Source of the DNA: Bacteroidota bacterium
GTDB lineage: Bacteria; Bacteroidota; Bacteroidia; Chitinophagales; Chitinophagaceae
NCBI GenBank assembly: GCA_023391015.1
Contig: JAEWBT010000155.1
Location: 1 to 13,864, forward strand
Direction: 5' to 3'
DNA length: 13,864 nucleotides
Shown: piece by piece, positions 13,208 through 13,864 of the stretch
How positions within the stretch are numbered: the stretch's first letter is position 1
How the letters are laid out: each line of letters opens with the position of its first letter
The notes under the pieces: generated by a model
The model's input: only the letters and a program-made list of their open reading frames with translations
Databases searched by the model: none
What the model was told of the DNA's origin: nothing
Position numbers and translations under genes: made by a program

Positions 13208-13474
13208 CTATTTCATCAGGTCGGTTACGTAAGGCAGCAGGGCCAGCTGGCGGGCTTTCTTAATGGCCTGGGCCACTTTGCGCTGAAACTTCAGGGAGTT
13301 TCCGGTAATGCGGCGGGGCAGCATTTTGCCTTGCTCGTTGAGGAATTTTTTCAAGAATTCAGCGTCCTTGTAATCAACATACCGGATGCCCATTTTCTTG
13401 AAACGGCAGTATTTCTTCTGGCGGCGCTCCACACGGTTGGCGCTCATAAACTTAATATCTGGACGTGGTGCCAT
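13208..13474 (-). CDS. rpsR: Small-subunit ribosomal protein bS18
   Basis: This 88-residue protein is typical of bS18. Its core is YVDYKDAEFLKKFLNEQGKM followed by LPRRITGNSLKFQRKVAQAI and KKARQLALLPYV, the rRNA-binding helices. The N-terminus RRQKKYCRFKK carries the single conserved Cys. bS18 pairs with bS6 on the platform of the 30S subunit. In Flavobacterium ribosomes bS21, bS18 and bS6 together hide the anti-Shine-Dalgarno end of 16S rRNA, which agrees with the lack of such sites in this window. The ATG at 13474 is 33 nt after the rpsF stop and gives the usual start MAPRPDIKF. No upstream purine-rich site is present. Confidence 0.97.
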   Translation of the reverse strand: MAPRPDIKFMSANRVERRQKKYCRFKKMGIRYVDYKDAEFLKKFLNEQGKMLPRRITGNSLKFQRKVAQAIKKARQLALLPYVTDLMK

Positions 13475-13507
13475 GGTAATAATCTTCTTATTCGGAAGTG
13501 AGAGGAA

Positions 13508-13864
13508 TTACTGCGCGTTGGCAGCGGTGTCTTCGGTTTGTGCTACGGCAGGCTCAGCCTGATCCTGAGAAGCAGCGGTTTCAGCCGGCTTTTCAGACGC
13601 TTTCTTGCGGCGGCGGTCATTGTATTCCAGCGCGTATTTGTCGAGGCGGGTAATCATGTGGCGCATGATGTTCTCGTCGCGATTCATTTGGACCTCCAGC
13701 TTCGCGTTCAAATCGCTTGGCGCCTGATACTGCACGAGCCAGTAGAGACCCGTGGTTTTTTTCTGAATCGGGTAGGCCATGCTGCGCATGCCCCACGGCT
13801 CCTGGTGGGAGATGGTGCCGCCATTTGCGGTGATGAAGTCGGTAAACTTCTTTTGAGCATTGCG
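13508..13864 (-). CDS. rpsF: Small-subunit ribosomal protein bS6, N-terminus beyond the right edge
   Basis: The open frame continues from an in-window Met at 13789 to the edge, adding 25 codons (RNAQKKFTDFITANGGTISH onward), so the true start lies outside the window. The bS6 core is recognised by GGTISHQEPWGMRSMAYPIQ, KKTTGLYWLVQY and the final strand and helix with RDENIMRHMITRLDKYALEY. After the core comes a tail of about 30 residues rich in Ala, Glu, Gln and Thr (KPAETAASQDQAEPAVAQTE and beyond), longer than in many bS6 proteins. bS6 binds bS18 and 16S rRNA on the platform. It is the first of the three ribosomal genes visible here; the promoter is outside the window. Confidence 0.95.
   Translation of the reverse strand, partial: RNAQKKFTDFITANGGTISHQEPWGMRSMAYPIQKKTTGLYWLVQYQAPSDLNAKLEVQMNRDENIMRHMITRLDKYALEYNDRRRKKASEKPAETAASQDQAEPAVAQTEDTAANAQ

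Overview
The window is chromosomal DNA, with a GC content that looks a little above 50%, from a member of the Bacteroidota. Four things point there. No gene has a purine-rich Shine-Dalgarno site. Several start codons follow the phylum's -7 promoter box TAnnTTTG. The gene set is typical of the phylum: a 29-residue AURKAIP1/COX24-type basic protein, an HU gene near an RNase G gene, and a sugar kinase fused to a RapZ C-terminal domain. Ribosomal proteins bS6, bS18 and bL9 sit together as expected. Family or genus cannot be settled from this stretch alone.

Layout. At the left edge is the 5' part of a DUF58 gene (minus), then a roughly 90-nt palindromic repeat, then a PLP aminotransferase of the DegT family that resembles the 8-amino-Kdo enzyme KdnA (minus). 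A divergent spacer with 42-nt tandem repeats leads to nadB (plus), which ends in a hairpin element. A NUDIX gene follows. Next comes a tightly overlapping plus-strand operon of lpxH, a SixA-like phosphatase and a kinase/RapZ-C fusion. This operon converges on the RNase G gene (minus). Everything to the right is also on the minus strand. In order of transcription from the right edge these are rpsF-rpsR-rplI ending at a strong palindromic terminator; panD, a YbhN-like membrane protein and rfaE2; then HU, a membrane-anchored TPR protein, the 29-residue basic protein and RNase G.

Functions. The content is mostly housekeeping. It covers the outer membrane (lpxH for lipid A, rfaE2 for ADP-heptose, a possible Kdo8N transaminase), cofactors (nadB for NAD, panD for pantothenate), translation and RNA turnover, and nucleoid structure. 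I see no defence system, phage, transposase, tRNA, rRNA or CRISPR array.

The less ordinary material lies in small signals. The 10-bp palindrome TTTCCGGAAA occurs six times. At least five kinds of intergenic repeat are present. Two -7 boxes lie exactly 8 nt before start codons, implying almost leaderless mRNAs. The kinase/RapZ-C fusion is next to an RNase E/G-family gene. No clearly novel multi-gene system was found.
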